From: Plazaster borealis
Taxonomy: Eukaryota > Echinodermata > Asteroidea > Forcipulatida > Labidiasteridae
Reading direction: 5' to 3'
NCBI GenBank assembly: GCA_021014325.1
Contig: CM037475.1
Span: 5,425,001-5,489,000 of the forward strand
DNA: 64,000 nt
Shown here: one piece after another, positions 1 through 12,087 of the stretch
Numbering within the stretch: position 1 is the first letter of the stretch
How the letters are laid out: the number at the start of each line of letters is the position of its first letter
The notes under the pieces: generated by a model
What the model was told of the DNA's origin: nothing
Seen by the model: the letters and a program-made list of their open reading frames with translations, nothing else
Databases searched by the model: none
Made by a program: the position numbers and the translations under genes

Positions 1-530
1 AAAACAAGTTACAATGTTAAGAAATACTGTTTAAAACAGATGAGTCTTCAGGCGAAACTTGACCATCAATTGGGGGAGGGGCACAACTATTTGAATGTAT
101 GGTTCAGTGATTGTATACTTCCATAATGCAGTGTGTGGACATTTTAAATTACTTTGTTGGAATGGGAGCATTTCTATTCATGTATATTTGTGGTTTGTTT
201 CCCCACATGGGACTTTAAGTTGTATCTCATTTCTGAAGACAAAGTTCAGGGTCGGTGGTTATCCACAAAAAACAAATAAAGAAGATAAAAAGAGCATTGA
301 ATCTGAAAGCTCACTCATTTTCAGTCATGATGTTCTTCCCACTTTAATCTGGTTTCCGATTTATTTAATTATTTATTATTGTTTGCCCTAAGGAAACCAC
401 CAACATAATTTTTTTTTTAGAATACCCTTAAAAGTCTGTAAAAGCCTATACCATATTATGTTCGTAAAGGTCTGCCCTTGTTCTCGATAAAACATTCCTA
501 CTTGTTTTCCCCTAGGGCCAAATATCATGC
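1..530. other. No gene or repeat recognised
   Basis: AT-rich DNA with a 98-codon ORF at 95-391 that has no recognisable motif. Nothing else supportable. Confidence 0.4.
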
Positions 531-793
531 ATGCACTTTGTAGTTAACACCAGCGCCAACCGTCAAAAGAGAAATAATTCCATCTCAATTACTGTAGAAG
601 TGAAGAAAAAACCCTAAAAACATTTAAAACCCCAACACCTCCCCCCCAACAAAAATAATAAAACCCCACAAACAAACAAACAAACAAACAAACAACAACA
701 ACAACGGCAACAACACTGTTGCTTATTTGGATTGTCACAATGAAAGTAAATCCTGTTATATTAATGTGCACTAATTCTAAGACAAAGCATAAG
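531..793. repeat. Dispersed repeat, copy 1 (partner at 19880-20065)
   Basis: Shares ordered blocks with 19880-20065: AACACCAGCGCCAA, ATAATTCCATC..AATTACTG, ACTGTTGCTTATTT.GATTG and AATGTGCAC..AATTCT. It includes a (CAAA)n/(CAA)n tract at 668-712. No coding capacity. The family is unidentified. Confidence 0.55.
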
Positions 794-1395
794 CCATTTC
801 CCTTCTTTTTCGCTATAATGTTAAAGCTTGACCGGATTTAGCTCTGGTTTCTTGTTGGTGTGTTGATTGAAAACTAGAGGATGAGAAATTAATTGACTCC
901 TAAAAAATAACACCAATGATGTACTTTCGCTTTAAGATGCTCTTTGGTGTGGCCATTGCTAAGTGCATCTAGAGACATCCCCCTCTCTCTCACCCTATCC
1001 AATCTGTCATCCGCATCGTTACTTTCGTCTTGAATTAAATTGAAGATGAGCATTTTTTCAGAGTTCATCCAAGTTCATCCCGGTCACGGTAGACCAACAA
1101 TTACTGGCATGTGTACATTCTATTAAATGTTTGAACTCGAATTACAACACTTATTTTTAGATTTCTTTTTTGTCTCTCTCTGTTTCTCGCGAAGATGAAC
1201 TTTTCACCGGTAAAAACATGTGTGTAAGATTAATATTTAAAAATTCCCTTCCCACTAAAGGGAAAAGCACTCGAATAATATAACGTGAAAATGCTCATTT
1301 CAAAGGGAAAGAAAGAAGCCTGAAGAAAGAAAAATAAGGGGGGGGAAGACAAACAAATTTGTAACATTTTATATTTGTGATATTGACCAACTAAA

Positions 1396-1527
1396 ATAGG
1401 GAGACTGCCAACATAGGGCTAGACTGCTCAGTTGGTAGAGTACCGGCACGTTGAGCCGGAGGTCATTGGTTCAAGTCCCTGCTCTAGTCGATTTGTCTTT
1501 GTTCAACCCCAAATTATTTTATATTTT
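1396..1527 (+). mobile_element. tRNA-headed SINE family A, copy 1
   Basis: A tRNA-like head at about 1417-1489 has a 7-bp acceptor stem GGCTAGA/TCTAGTC, A-box-like GCTCAGTTGGTAGAG, a CCGGC/GCCGG anticodon stem and B-box-like GGTTCAAGTCC. Position 33 of the anticodon loop is C rather than U. The 5' leader GGGAGACTGCCAACATA and the 3' tail TTTGTCTTTGTTCAACCCC recur in the copies at 46508-46618 (reverse strand) and 3856-3908, so this is a dispersed element rather than a tRNA gene. Confidence 0.7.
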
Positions 1528-1959
1528 TGTGAAATATATATATTCAGTGTAATCTAGAAATGCTGTAAACTGGAGAATGCTCACATTTTTATTTCATAAC
1601 TTGCTACGATTAGTGTCCAAAAGACTTTATAAGAAAGCGTAAAACAACCTACAGCCGATGATTCGTGTCCAACTCAACATACCCTCCGAGTTTTCTCTCA
1701 AAACCCAAAGTACTTTCTCAAAATGTATGCATCCATTTACATCTTCCAAACAAGCTTTTAGAGGATAAATTAACCACATTTTTTAGTGAGGTCCAATGAT
1801 GCGTATGGCCAATTTCACATTGATGTCCTAATTAATGAATATGGATGGAATCTCTGTACACGTATGACAATGACCATGCACAATGGTATAGGGCCTAATG
1901 TCATGGCTTTATCTGCTTACCCCGGAATTCTTTGCTTAGCTTCACCATTCTCTTGAGGG

Positions 1960-2145
1960 GGCGGGGGTATTCAAATGCCAAAGACCTTTATCATGTTGCG
2001 GCCATCTTGATTTTCTCCCGTTCAAATCAATGTAACCAAACCGAGGCTGGAAGGAAAAAATAGTCTGGTTCCTGTTTGCACAATGAATATTAGCATTCTT
2101 TATTGTTATTAGATACAAGGAACATGACTAAGATGGTGGCAGATT
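1960..2145 (-). mobile_element. Short DNA element family K, copy 1
   Basis: A reverse-complement relative of 17739-17900 and 13035-13152. Shared blocks are GGCCATCTTGATTTT, AACCAAACCGAGGCTGGAAGG, ATAGTCTGGTTCCT and GGAACATGACTAAGATGGTGGCAG. Both ends resemble GACCTTTATCATGNTGC, as expected of a small inverted-repeat transposon without coding capacity. Confidence 0.55.
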
Positions 2146-2568
2146 GATAATTGTCAATTATTCTTGACTCTGACAGTATTCTAGTTGGAAATTGTTCTCT
2201 AAAGAATGGGTTTTGAAATTTCTTTTATGGTCAATGAGCTTTCAGATTGAAGGTTGGATATATTTTGTTTTGACGTTAACCAATCCATTACCCTTGCTTT
2301 AAGGTCTCCCCGTCCATATGTTTTTTCAGCGGTCGGGAGAAGAAATCCAATCACACAAAATGTGGAAACTTGGTGAGGACGCTACGCCATGTTTGAGGGG
2401 GTTGAGATTTCTGTTGTTGGCTCCGTTCAAAAATAACCAAGATCTAAAAATAAAGTTGTTGTGAATGTCTAAAAATGGAATTCCAGCTTACACTGTGATA
2501 GCTATACCTCTGAAATACTTCTCTAGGTATGTGTGAATTTGTGCCGTCGCTAAGACAGTTGTGTTTTA

Positions 2569-2920
2569 CAGGGAGGGTATACCTTTAGTAATTACTCCAA
2601 AAATTAATGACCATAAAAACTGACTTGGTAAGAAGTACTGCAGCTGTTGATAATGTATAACATTTTGAGAAACAATTCCCTTCAAAGGAATGTGGTTTTA
2701 GAGAGAGGGATTCAAAAACATTTCAAACTGAGACAAACATTTCTGAGATTGTGTATTCCAATTACGGATTTTTCTTCCTGCGTGGATAATACCGCTCCAG
2801 ATGTTTGAAAATATCTCAAAAACGCTACCATCTCACAGGTTAGTTTTATTATATATTCTTACATTATATAGGATTAAAAGAATCGAACGGTTCCAAAAAC
2901 GAGGTATACTTTGCCTTAAA
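2569..2920 (+). mobile_element. TTAA-type MITE, subfamily D, copy 1 (degenerate ends)
   Basis: Aligns by eye with 10090-10474: GGGTATACC.TTAGTAATTAC, ACTGACTTGGTAAGAAG, CTGTTGATAATGTATAAC, TTCTTCCTGCGTGGA.AT and GGTATACTTTGCCTT. The terminal TTAA has decayed on both sides. Confidence 0.6.
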
Positions 2921-3855
2921 AGACCTCAGCTTGTACTAAAGTGCCTGTAATTGGCTGCAAGATTTGACCTCCTGCCACTCAACCAAATAGGTCAAAGTAA
3001 AAGATATGTCCTGAATCAACATTTGCCAATGTTTCCCATGTTAACATAGTATTTACATTTCCAAAACTAAACCACAATTCTGTTATGTATTATTTTTCCA
3101 TTAGTTGTGTATTATTTTTTCCCAGAACCTTTAAACTGAAACGTTTGAGTCAAAAAGTCAACATAATTAGTCATGACTCACTGGGCATATTGTGATGATG
3201 GCTAAATGAACGATCTCTAAATGGTTCTAAAGGCTTATTAATATCTAATTATAACTTTATATAATCTTTATTGGCAAGCCAAGTTTTAAAGCACAGGGTA
3301 TCTAGGTAGTAATTATGCTTTTCCTCTTCCCAAATGATGAACTCAAATTGGAGTGAAATTTCAATTGTTAGTTTTGATTTTTGTTCTCTTTGAAAACTAG
3401 ATTATCAGGTTATGGTTTGAATGAACAAGTTCCTCCAGAGGTTGGTTTGATACCATCCCTTTATCGGGGTGAATCATTTTGTTGTCAAGGTCAATTGCTT
3501 TGTTTGTGTCCCTATACAAAATGTTGTCTTGGAGTGTCATTTTCATTGTCACACATTGATGACGATGATGCGAACAAAAGTTGGTCTCTGTGTATGACGC
3601 AAGTCCTTGTGACATAACACTGCTTTCCAGTGGGGAATCTTTTGTCTGGAAAGCGTTGTGTATAAATTTGGAGATGTAAAAAAAATGCAATCTTTTGTTT
3701 AGTTTGCTTCAAGGAAAATCATGAGATATTTAGTAATAATACCCAATTTAATGTGTGCATTTCACCATAAACATGTTCAAAATACATAGCAAATATAATC
3801 AAGTAATAGACCACAAGGGAAACTGACTGGGTAAATTGCTAAATAATCCAAAGTT

Positions 3856-3908
3856 GCAAGTGCAAGTCCTGCTCTAGTCAATTTTTCTTTGGTCAACCCC
3901 CCCCCCCA
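3856..3908 (+). mobile_element. SINE family A, 3' fragment
   Basis: Contains only the B-box end and tail of the SINE seen at 1396-1527: CAAGTCCTGCTCTAGTCAAT followed by TTTTCTTTGGTCAACCCC and a poly-C run. Confidence 0.55.
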
Positions 3909-4020
3909 ATAAAATAAAAAAATACAATTTAAAAAAATCAGCAAATTTAATCAACAACAATCAATAAAGTAAGGCAAAAATATAAATCTGAACTTAATCT
4001 CCTTTAGCTTTAATGCTTAA

Positions 4021-4155
4021 CAGGTTTATTTGCTAAGCTAAAATCAGCAGTGAACCAATTGCAACCAATATGCAATACATAGCATTTGGCTGGTAACCTG
4101 CTGCTGCTCAGCAAAATGTAATTGCGCTAAGCAGCTGCTTGAATTCGATCCAGGT
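4021..4155. mobile_element. TAAGCA palindromic element (family G), partial
   Basis: Contains TTTGCTAAGC, TTTGGCTGGTAACCTG and GCGCTAAGCAGCTGCTT, the signature blocks of family G, which is best seen at 29253-29445 and 44008-44392. Confidence 0.55.
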
Positions 4156-5607
4156 AGTTGACACTGATAAGTGCTTTTTAGAAAAACAAGTTCTATATTT
4201 AGAATCCCGTCCTTCTACGTAAGGATTAATGTAATTTAAAAAAACCAACTTGTTTATTATTCCGTTGTTGTTATGTTTGATCACAAGTCGTCTTACTCTG
4301 TTACGTCAAGCATAGGAAGGGGGGAAAAACCTGCCATAGAAATAGTCTCTCTTCATCGAGTGGTGGTTACGGAAAAAGCTATTTTCATTATTGTATTGTG
4401 TTGAAAATGTGGACAAATAACGTATGCAAATTTATTTAAGAAAAGCATTAGTAGCATGGATTAAATCTTATGGGGAGACCGAGGGGAGTGAACCAAGAGA
4501 TGTCTGCTTGAAATGCTAGAGTGGGCGTTGAACCTTTGACCAACTGGACACTCTGCCAGTAAATTAAACCTGATGTTTGTGCTCTCAACTCAACACCCCC
4601 TTAAAGCCGAGTCTGTTATTAAAATGAAATGAGGTAATCAAACACAAATTAATTTTGTGAAAAGCACTGAGAGATAAGAATGTATCAACCACAGCTAACT
4701 AGATAGATTAAATTTACTGATTGCTGGGAAATGTGATTCCAAAGTATAAGAAAACAAGGAACTTGTCATAGAGGGAGAAAAGATTTAGCACTTGTTTTGT
4801 CCAAGTCTGATATTTTATTATTTGTGGTGAGTAAAAGAATCTGTATATCAACTAAAATCTGACACCCTGGGGAGTAGGAGGGGGTCCTCTTTGCCACAGA
4901 AGAACACCACTTCTCTTATGTTGAGAGTTTTCCATTTTTGTATAATCACACCTCCGAAACCTCTGGAAATAAAAAAGGAATAAGTAACAGATCTCTGATT
5001 TTACTACAACAGCATGATACCACAACAAAAATAAACAAATAAAACTAAATCCAGCATTACTTCATTGAAAATTGACACGTTCAGACAAAATGTAATTAAA
5101 AAAAAAATCTTGCAACACATAAATTTTTTCAAAATTTCATTACCGGAATGATCACATCCATGACACCGCAAAGTCGGCAATAACTATATTAAGCATGTGG
5201 GGCAATTTCTGTAGAGTCCTTAGAAGAAAAAAAAAATATATAAAAATATATATATAAAAACCGTATCCCTTGGCAATGGACCGGCTCAATTGCTCAGGTT
5301 CAATGATTCTGTTTAAAAAAAAAAATTAATTAAATTTTCTTCACCACAGGGTTATTGAAGTTTGATTTAAATCACAGGAATTCCCGCCTCGCTTGGTAGA
5401 TAAACTATGATTTATTTCAATCAACATGAACTTTCTATAACAGTTTTTAAATGGAAAATCACCACATAGAAGTAAATTTGCAGTGGGAACATTTGTTTCC
5501 ATACATGCTGAGGAATTGTTTGCGTTTTATTCAAACCATACTACGGGTGATGGCCTTTGTCAGTTTTTAAAGGCAATGTTCAAGTCAAAATGCAATGCAC
5601 CTTTCAT

Positions 5608-6000
5608 GGGCTCGAATTTGGGGGGAAAATCCACAAGACAACAGGGTTTGTTGCTCAAAAGGTCTACCGGTTTAGGTTCTTTTTACAAGACCAGAATCAA
5701 AATGAGAAAAAAAATATATATACTCAGTTTCACATAGAAATTGTTTAAATTTGAACAAGCACTAAGAGAAGATTTATCTCATTTGTCTTTATGGGTGAAT
5801 ATACTTTAATATTTGACAGAAATGAAAGATACTTGTCAGCCTCAAAGTCAGCATCATTCTTTTTGATTAGAGATACTACACAGTGAGGTATTATTGTTAA
5901 TTTGAAAAAAGACCGCCGGACTCGTCAAATCGTGAGTTTACTGGCCCGACGCTAAAATCACCGGCCTTGAGACTGCGAACCAGCGTCAATTTTGAGCCCT
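5608..6000. mobile_element. CAGGGCTCGA element (family H), copy 1
   Basis: Begins GGGCTCGAATTTGGGGGG and ends AATTTTGAGCCCT, imperfect terminal inverted repeats. Internal blocks ATCCACAAGAC, ACAAGACCAGAATCAAAATG, CTAAGAGAAGATTTATCTCA and CTGGCCCGACGCTAAAATCA recur at 37953-38330 and 39796-40169. The reading frames covering it are shadows. Confidence 0.65.
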
Positions 6001-6645
6001 GGTGGATAAAAAAATAGCTTACTGAACTTCCTTCATTTTTGTTCGTGTACTTTGGCAATTTTTGTCAGCTGTCTAGGGAGAAAAATGCAGATTTTATCAC
6101 TTCTTTATGAGTCGTCACAGTTGTTGAAACTCTGTGGTTGTAAAGCCTTCCGACAACTGATTGAAAGAAAAACACCTCGGTGGTGGATAGACTTTACTTG
6201 GTTTAGTTAATTAGTTGTAGCTCTTCTAGAAAAGTCTACTCTCTTTTAAAGAGAGAAAAAAACCCACATTTCAATACCGTTACACAAACAATAAAATTAT
6301 TATTTTAAAATTTTTATTGAGTATTTTATGAGAAAGCCTTGTAGTCAAGAATACAATAAAGTTGTGCACCTTTTTTCTCCACTTATTCTCTGGACTATTA
6401 GAAACATAAACATTTAAACAAAGCATGATTCAGTGGCACTTGACTTGAATTATAGGAAGTTGATTTAAATTGTTTGGGTTAAACAGGAAGAGGTTTAGCT
6501 GATCGAAAACCGCAACTATACTCCAAAAAAAGATTTCACTCTTAAAGGGAAAATTATGTTTTTATTATTTTTATTTGGGGGAGTATAGGTGAGGAGAGTT
6601 TTGGTTGTCACTATCTACTTGATCTGTTTAAAAGAAAAATGTATA

Positions 6646-7792
6646 CTAAAAGGCACTGTATGGACACGTTTGGTAATTGTCAAAGACCAGGGGGCCGATT
6701 TCTTAGCCATATGGAAAAGTTTAATAGGAAAAGTCTCAATAAATCAAAGCGCTGTGTTTATAATGCACAGTGCATTAACACTGTGTGCGTGCGCGGGCGG
6801 GTGATATACACACAGAGGTCAAATTGTAATACATTGAACCGTACCGTGGTGTAAGTTACATCGCATTTGATTGGAAAACAGTTTTAATGTTTTCACTGTT
6901 TTCTCCTGTCCGACGAAAATATTCAACCAATCACAGCAAAGTTGATACACAAGGTAAAAGAATAAATACAGCTCTAATTGGTGTAAACCCCACCTACAAA
7001 AGTGATTTAGTTAACGAATGAGGGCGTCTCACAATCGGTGTGCAGAGTTTTCTATTGGAAGTGCGCCGTGTAGGCCACACAATATTTATCTAAAATGCTG
7101 CGTTTTGGGTTATTTTAAAAAGCATTTTGCATGACCGTCCGACGAGTTATTGTGATCATTTTAAATAAAATCACAATGATTTTAAAGACAAATTAATATA
7201 ACTTAGAATGCCGAGCAGCCCGTTCTTGTACATCTTTTTAATTTTTCGTGGCAAAGCATTTTGCGTCGAGATACTGATTTTCAGCCTGTACTTTGAGTGC
7301 GTGTTTAATTATCGAGCGCAAAAGAGACTACTTTTCCATATGTTGCCTAGGACTAGTCCTAAGTTAGGAAGAGTTTTGTAAAACCGACCCTGGTATTCTC
7401 ACTTGGTATATCCCAACATATGCATAAAATAACAAACTTGTGAAAATATGAGCTCAATTGGTCATCGAAGTTGCAAGAAAATAATGAAAGAAAAAATACC
7501 CTTGTTGCACACATTTGGTTGTTTTCCAGATGCCTGAGAAAGGCTTCAGGCCTGAAGCAGTGCGTCTTATCCTCACCTAGTTTGAGTCTGCACTTTAAGG
7601 AAGAAAGAAGTCTTTCTCAGATTCAAATATTTTGGTGAGAAATTACCCCTTTCTTAAAAAATACGTTACTTCAGAGGGAGTCGTTTCTCACAATGTTTTA
7701 TACTATCATCAGCACTACATTGCTCGTTACCAAGGAGGTTTTTATGCTAATATATATTTTGAGTAAATACCAAATGTGTACGATGCCTTCAA
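6646..7792 (+). mobile_element. TTAA-type MITE, subfamily C, copy 1, split by an insertion
   Basis: The left end (AAGGCACTG..ACACGTTTGG, then TAATTGTCAAAGACCAG) stops at about 6690. The remainder resumes at about 7391 (GTATTCTCACTTGGTATATC) and continues to ATGTGTACGATGCCTTC at 7792. The intervening 700 bp is foreign (separate entry). The centre around 7528-7620 is also diverged. Confidence 0.6.
6688..7393. mobile_element. About 700-bp inverted-end element nested in a MITE
   Basis: It lies exactly between two halves of a subfamily C MITE. The left end reads CAGGGGGCCGATTTCTTAGC and the right end, reverse complemented, reads CAGGGTCGGTTTTAC. Subterminal blocks CATATGGAAAAGT (left) and ACTTTTCCATATG (right) are perfect inverted copies. 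CAGGG..CCCTG ends are hAT-like, but no clear target duplication was found. No transposase ORF is present, so it would be non-autonomous. Confidence 0.5.
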
Positions 7793-8055
7793 GCACTTTA
7801 TTGACCCCTTGCACCAACGTCACGTGCAGCTACTGTCTGCCACGCTCACCATTTTGAGAGTCAAGTTCCACGTACAAATTATGGTCGGCATGTAAACGCT
7901 GTGTGGCCTTTACATGCACACTACACTGTATACGTCACAGCAGCGTCGACTGCCAAAATCTCACAACCAAGATTTATTGTGATGATGACGTCAGGTTAAT
8001 TTGGTGTTAATTTCCAGTGCCTTCTGAGTGCTGCAGGTAAAAGAATTAGGTCACC

Positions 8056-8116
8056 TTGCGTGGGATTCGAACCCTTGACCTAGAAAGAAGGGCATTCTAG
8101 AGTAGATGTCTGTACT
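8056..8116 (-). mobile_element. tRNA-headed SINE family J, fragment
   Basis: Reverse-strand B box (TGGGATTCGAACCCTTGACC) and ATTCTAGAGTAGATGTCTGT match the tRNA-like heads at 25663-25733 and 36298-36372. Confidence 0.5.
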
Positions 8117-8344
8117 GCTATATATTGCTAGCACATGATCAGTTGAGGCTGAAGTTAATTTAGAAATAGAATCAGAAAGGTTTATTTTAGCCAATGATTA
8201 AAAACAATCACAGGAATTTTGAATAATGCGTTCACCACCCAGCAATAGAAGAGAGCCTCGTTGAAAAATATTTATTAAGAAGCAATTGCTCTGAACAGTA
8301 CTTATCTTTCTTTTTAGAGAAAAACAGTTAAAATTTACAAACAT

Positions 8345-8670
8345 TATGTCTATGTTGTAATGACAGATTAGTGGAGAAGATAGGGGAAATATTTGGAGGA
8401 ATTGTGCCTTTGATGATACAAGCATAGAATCTGACACACTGTCAGAGTAGTTGTCTTGGGAAAGATATTTGGCTATAGGGCCATCGCAGATTTGTCATTT
8501 GAAAAAATATGTAGGTAGAATATCTGGCAATTTGCAAAATTTTCAATATGGCTGACATTGCTTACTACCTATATTTTTGTAAAGGACAAATCTGCGATGG
8601 CCATGTAGCCAATTATCTTTCTCGTGATATACTCTGACAGTGTGCCAAAATCCATGCTTGTATCATAAAA
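8345..8670. repeat. Long imperfect hairpin repeat (family I)
   Basis: Left-arm blocks TGATACAAGCAT, CTGACACACTGTCAGAGTA, GGCCATCGCAGATTTGTC and AATATGTAGGTAG are repeated in inverse order and orientation as CTACCTATATTT, GACAAATCTGCGATGGCC, TACTCTGACAGTGTGCC and ATGCTTGTATCA. The arms are about 100-120 bp around a 55-bp spacer. One arm recurs at 36479-36590 together with an outer block that also lies at 8345-8415. Confidence 0.7.
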
Positions 8671-8685
8671 ATATTCAAAATATAT

Positions 8686-9097
8686 AATAATGGCTTCTTG
8701 TATAGCGCTCATATCCGTCACTCAGTGACGCTCAAGGCGCTTCAACATTCAGTGTTTTCCTGCAAGGTATGTGGGGCTACTTAAGTATGAGACCTACTCC
8801 TTTACATAGCACCATGTAATGGTTTACAAGGTGCTGTGGCGCATTATGCTGCCAATCAAACCAGGAACACTAGGGCGAACCCCTTCTCTTTTCGATAAGT
8901 GCACTGGGTTCTTTTACGTGCATTACACAACACACGGGACCAACGGCTTTACGTCCCATCCAAAGGACGAAGCAATAATGGTTAAGTGTCTTGCTTAAGG
9001 ACACAAGTGTCACGACTGGGACTCGAACCCACACTCTGCTGATCAGAAACACCAGAGCTTGAGTCCGGTGCTCTTATCCGCTCGGCCACGACATGCC
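8686..9097 (-). mobile_element. tRNA-Leu-like SINE (family B), full-length copy
   Basis: On the reverse strand the tRNA-like head GGCATGTCGTGGCCGAGCGG starts at 9097. It is followed by B box GGGTTCGAGTCCCAGTCGTG, a body of about 300 bp, a 3' hairpin (CGTCAC/GTGACG, 8716-8730) and tail GAGCGCTATACAAG ending in TTATTAT. The same body appears at 16161, 45059 and 47759. Confidence 0.8.
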
Positions 9098-10089
9098 ATA
9101 AAAAGTATGCACACAAAAGTTGTTAACAAATACAAAACCTATGGGATTTAGCCGGAAAGAAGAAAACAAATCTCAACAAACACAAAAGGTGGTTTATGCT
9201 GAGGGTCAACACCCCCAATTATTGAAAATCAAAACTGTATCTAGACACAATTAAACAAATGAGAAATGGGGGAAAAACAAATTCATTAAATGGGGAAGTC
9301 CTGGGGGTGGAACTTCAGGAAACTCTTTCAGGTTTTGTGAGGATTAAGTTTGGAGGGCATTGAGTTGAAGGTTCCACTTCTTTTGGGGCATCACTTTGCC
9401 CTTTATCGTAAGTAGGACATATTGATTACACTTACAGCCAGTCACATTTTTTTTTCTTCGAAACTAAGGTGGGTGGGTCAACAAAATATGGGGGGATATT
9501 TACCTTCAGGATACTGATAAATCTGAATGGCTGCTTTTGATTGCTGCAATCAAATAAGAAATGGTGATTTTTTGTTTTTTCAAATGGTATTTTCTTTACT
9601 TTGACGATGTTGTTACGGAAATATTTTTCAGGCACTTTTGATAGCTCTCATAATAATAATAATAATGATAATATTCATGTGTGTTTATACAGCGCCTCTA
9701 ACAAGATCACAGTGAAAACAGAACCTCAAGCAAAAGCTAAACTAAAATAGAAAAAGAGGAAGGTTTTGAGAAGTTTTTTTATTCTCTGATTTGAAGAAGA
9801 GTCTCCGATGTGTCCCTAAGGCCGGCTATGGAAAAAAAGCTCTGTTGCCTGTACTACAAGGTTTTATGTTAACATGTAAACGGGAAGTATCAGATGAAAA
9901 ATGAAGACCCTGCCTACCATATTTAAACTAATATTTTTTCCCCCTGATTTTATCAGTCCTGTAAACAGTAAAAAGCCTTAAAGCAAATGATTTTATGTAA
10001 GATACCTGTATCATACCTTTTATAATATTTCTTGAAAGCCAGAGAATGCAAATAAATTTACTCCAAACTCTAATTTGTTTTGTATCCCC
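9098..10089. other. No gene recognised
   Basis: Contains an (AATAAT)n tract near 9650-9665. Short ORFs only. Confidence 0.4.
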
Positions 10090-10474
10090 TTAAAGGCAGG
10101 GTATACCCATGGTAATTACCCCAAATATTAATGACCATAAAAACTTACTTGGTAAGAAGCACTGTAGCTGTTGATAATGTATAACTTTTTGAGAAGCGAT
10201 TCCCTTCTAAGGAATGTGGTTTTAGAGAAAGGTATTCAAAACATTTTCAATCTGAGAAATGTTTCATGCATGAAACGTTTCTCAGATTGTGTGTTCCAAT
10301 TACGGATTATTCTTCCTGCGTGGACATAACCGCTCCAGATTGTCGGCGATATCTCAAAAACGCTACCACCTTTTGAAATGAATTTTTCACAGGTTAGTTT
10401 TTATTGTATACATCTACATAAGATTAAGAACAATCAAATTGTTCCAAAAAACCAAAGGTATACTTTGCCTTTAA
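10090..10474 (+). mobile_element. TTAA-type MITE, subfamily D, copy 2 (intact ends)
   Basis: TTAA at both termini (10090-10093 and 10471-10474), with ends TTAAAGGCAGGGTATACC and GGTATACTTTGCCTTTAA forming inverted repeats. Central palindrome AAACATTTC...GAAACGTTT at about 10250-10282. No coding capacity. Confidence 0.8.
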
Positions 10475-10513
10475 ATTGAAGATTCAGCTGAAAATTCTAG
10501 TAAATTTGTCTCT

Positions 10514-10889
10514 TTAAAGGCATCGTACACGTTTGGTAATTACTCAAAATATATATCAGCATAAAAACTGACTTGGTAACGAGCAACAGAGAGCTGTTGA
10601 TAGTATAAAACATTGTGAGAAACGACTCCCTCTGAAGTAACGTAGTTTTTGAGAAAGAGGTAATTTCTCACTAAAATAATAAAAACTTCTTGCAAGAAGT
10701 TTTTATTATTCTATCTGAAAGCACACAAATTTGTACAACAAGGGTGTTCTTTCTTTCATCATTTTCTTGCAACTTCGATGACCAATTGAGCCCACATTTT
10801 CAGAGGCTTGTTATTTTATGCATATGTTGGGATACACCAAGTGAGAACACTGGTCTTTGACAATTTCCAAACATGTACGATGCCTTTAA
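10514..10889 (-). mobile_element. TTAA-type MITE, subfamily C, copy 2
   Basis: TTAA at both ends. Left end TTAAAGGCATCGTACACG and right end ATGTACGATGCCTTTAA are inverted copies. It carries a perfect 24-bp palindrome at 10681-10704 (half site AAAAACTTCTTG). Confidence 0.85.
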
Positions 10890-11593
10890 TGTGTCCTTAC
10901 ATCATCAGAGTTCACTGCTTGATGGCGGAGTGAGTCAACACCCGCAGTCCTATTACAGTTAAATCCCTTCGGTGTAATCCCACTTTGTTGTCGCAACAGA
11001 GGCCAAATCTTATGCGCAACTTGCCGGTCTGTTTTCGTTGTCATCAGTGGGTGGGTTTATTTTCCCCGTAATTCTATTTCTCTATACAAATCCAACCATC
11101 CTGTTTTGGAGCTTTTAAATGTTGACTCAACGGGTTCAGGTTACACACGATGTTACATAAAAATAAATTTGATGTGCCGCGGTTAAGAATTGCGGGGTAG
11201 GTTTTTTCCTTTTTTGGACCCTCTCCCCCCCTTTGTAGAATTTCTTTTTAAAAATATCTTGTTGTTGTTTTGCTCATGGTGTTGTTATTTTTAAGAATGT
11301 TTCAGATGTGAAACTTCACAGGAAAAAGTTGTAGAGATGATGATGATGATGCAGGAAGTTATTTAAATAGGCTTTGATGGAAGTTTAATAAGGGCTTGCT
11401 CGTTGTTGTCTTAGTGTAATGAGTACATACCTTATTTTAGGATGGATAAAACTATTTTTGACTTCTATGCTTTGTATAATTCTCCAGTGAGTTGACCACC
11501 ATTTTAAAACCATTCAACTGCACTGGTTGTGTATGGTGGCTTAACTAATGCATAGAACTATACATACATACATGTGTGTATTGTGTATTTTTT

Positions 11594-12031
11594 CACATGA
11601 TACCATAGTGCAGGCTGGCATAGTTTATCTATCATTCAAAACCACAGTGGATGATATGAATGGTCATATAGTAGGAGGGTTGACGGTATAGTATGTAGAT
11701 TCATTTACAACATGATACCATAGTGCAGGCTGGCTTAGTTTATCTATCCTTCAAAATCACAGTGGATGATAATGAATGGTCGGATAGTAGGGGGGTTAAC
11801 CATGTACTTAGTAGATTCATTTACCACATGATCTCATAGTGCAGGCTGTCTTAAGTTATCTATAATTCAAGACCACAGTGGATGGCATTGGATGTTCAGA
11901 CAATAGGAGGGTTGACAGTGTACTTTGTTGATTCGTTCACCACATGATATCATATTGCAGGCTGGTATAGTTTATCTGTCACTCAAAATCACAGTGGATG
12001 ATATTGAACAGTCAGACAGTAGAAGGGCAAA
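11594..12031 (+). repeat. Tandem array, about 116-bp unit, about 3.8 copies
   Basis: CATGATACCATAGTGCAGGC or close variants start at 11596, 11711, 11827 and 11943, a spacing of 115-116 bp. Each unit also has ATTCAAAACCACAGTGGATG and GTAGGAGGGTTGAC. The units are diverged from one another, suggesting an old duplication. No ORF runs through it. Confidence 0.8.
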
Positions 12032-12087
12032 TTAAGAAAAACTAAACCTGTAATTTGCTAGAAATTAGTATAGTTAGCATGTCATTT

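Larger units (their letters stand above)
2921..5607. other. Mostly featureless AT-rich DNA
   Basis: Apart from the small fragments listed separately (3856-3908, 4021-4155), I see only short ORFs, poly-A/poly-T runs and poly-C at 3897-3907. Confidence 0.4.

Noticed and set aside
1417..1489. Functional tRNA gene
   Set aside because: C at position 33 of the anticodon loop, and flanks shared with other copies, indicate a SINE.
10681..10704. microRNA precursor
   Set aside because: The 24-bp perfect palindrome has no loop and is too short for a pre-miRNA; it is a MITE core.
11594..12031. CRISPR-like array
   Set aside because: Whole 116-bp units repeat with divergence; there are no short constant repeats with unique spacers, and the genome is animal.
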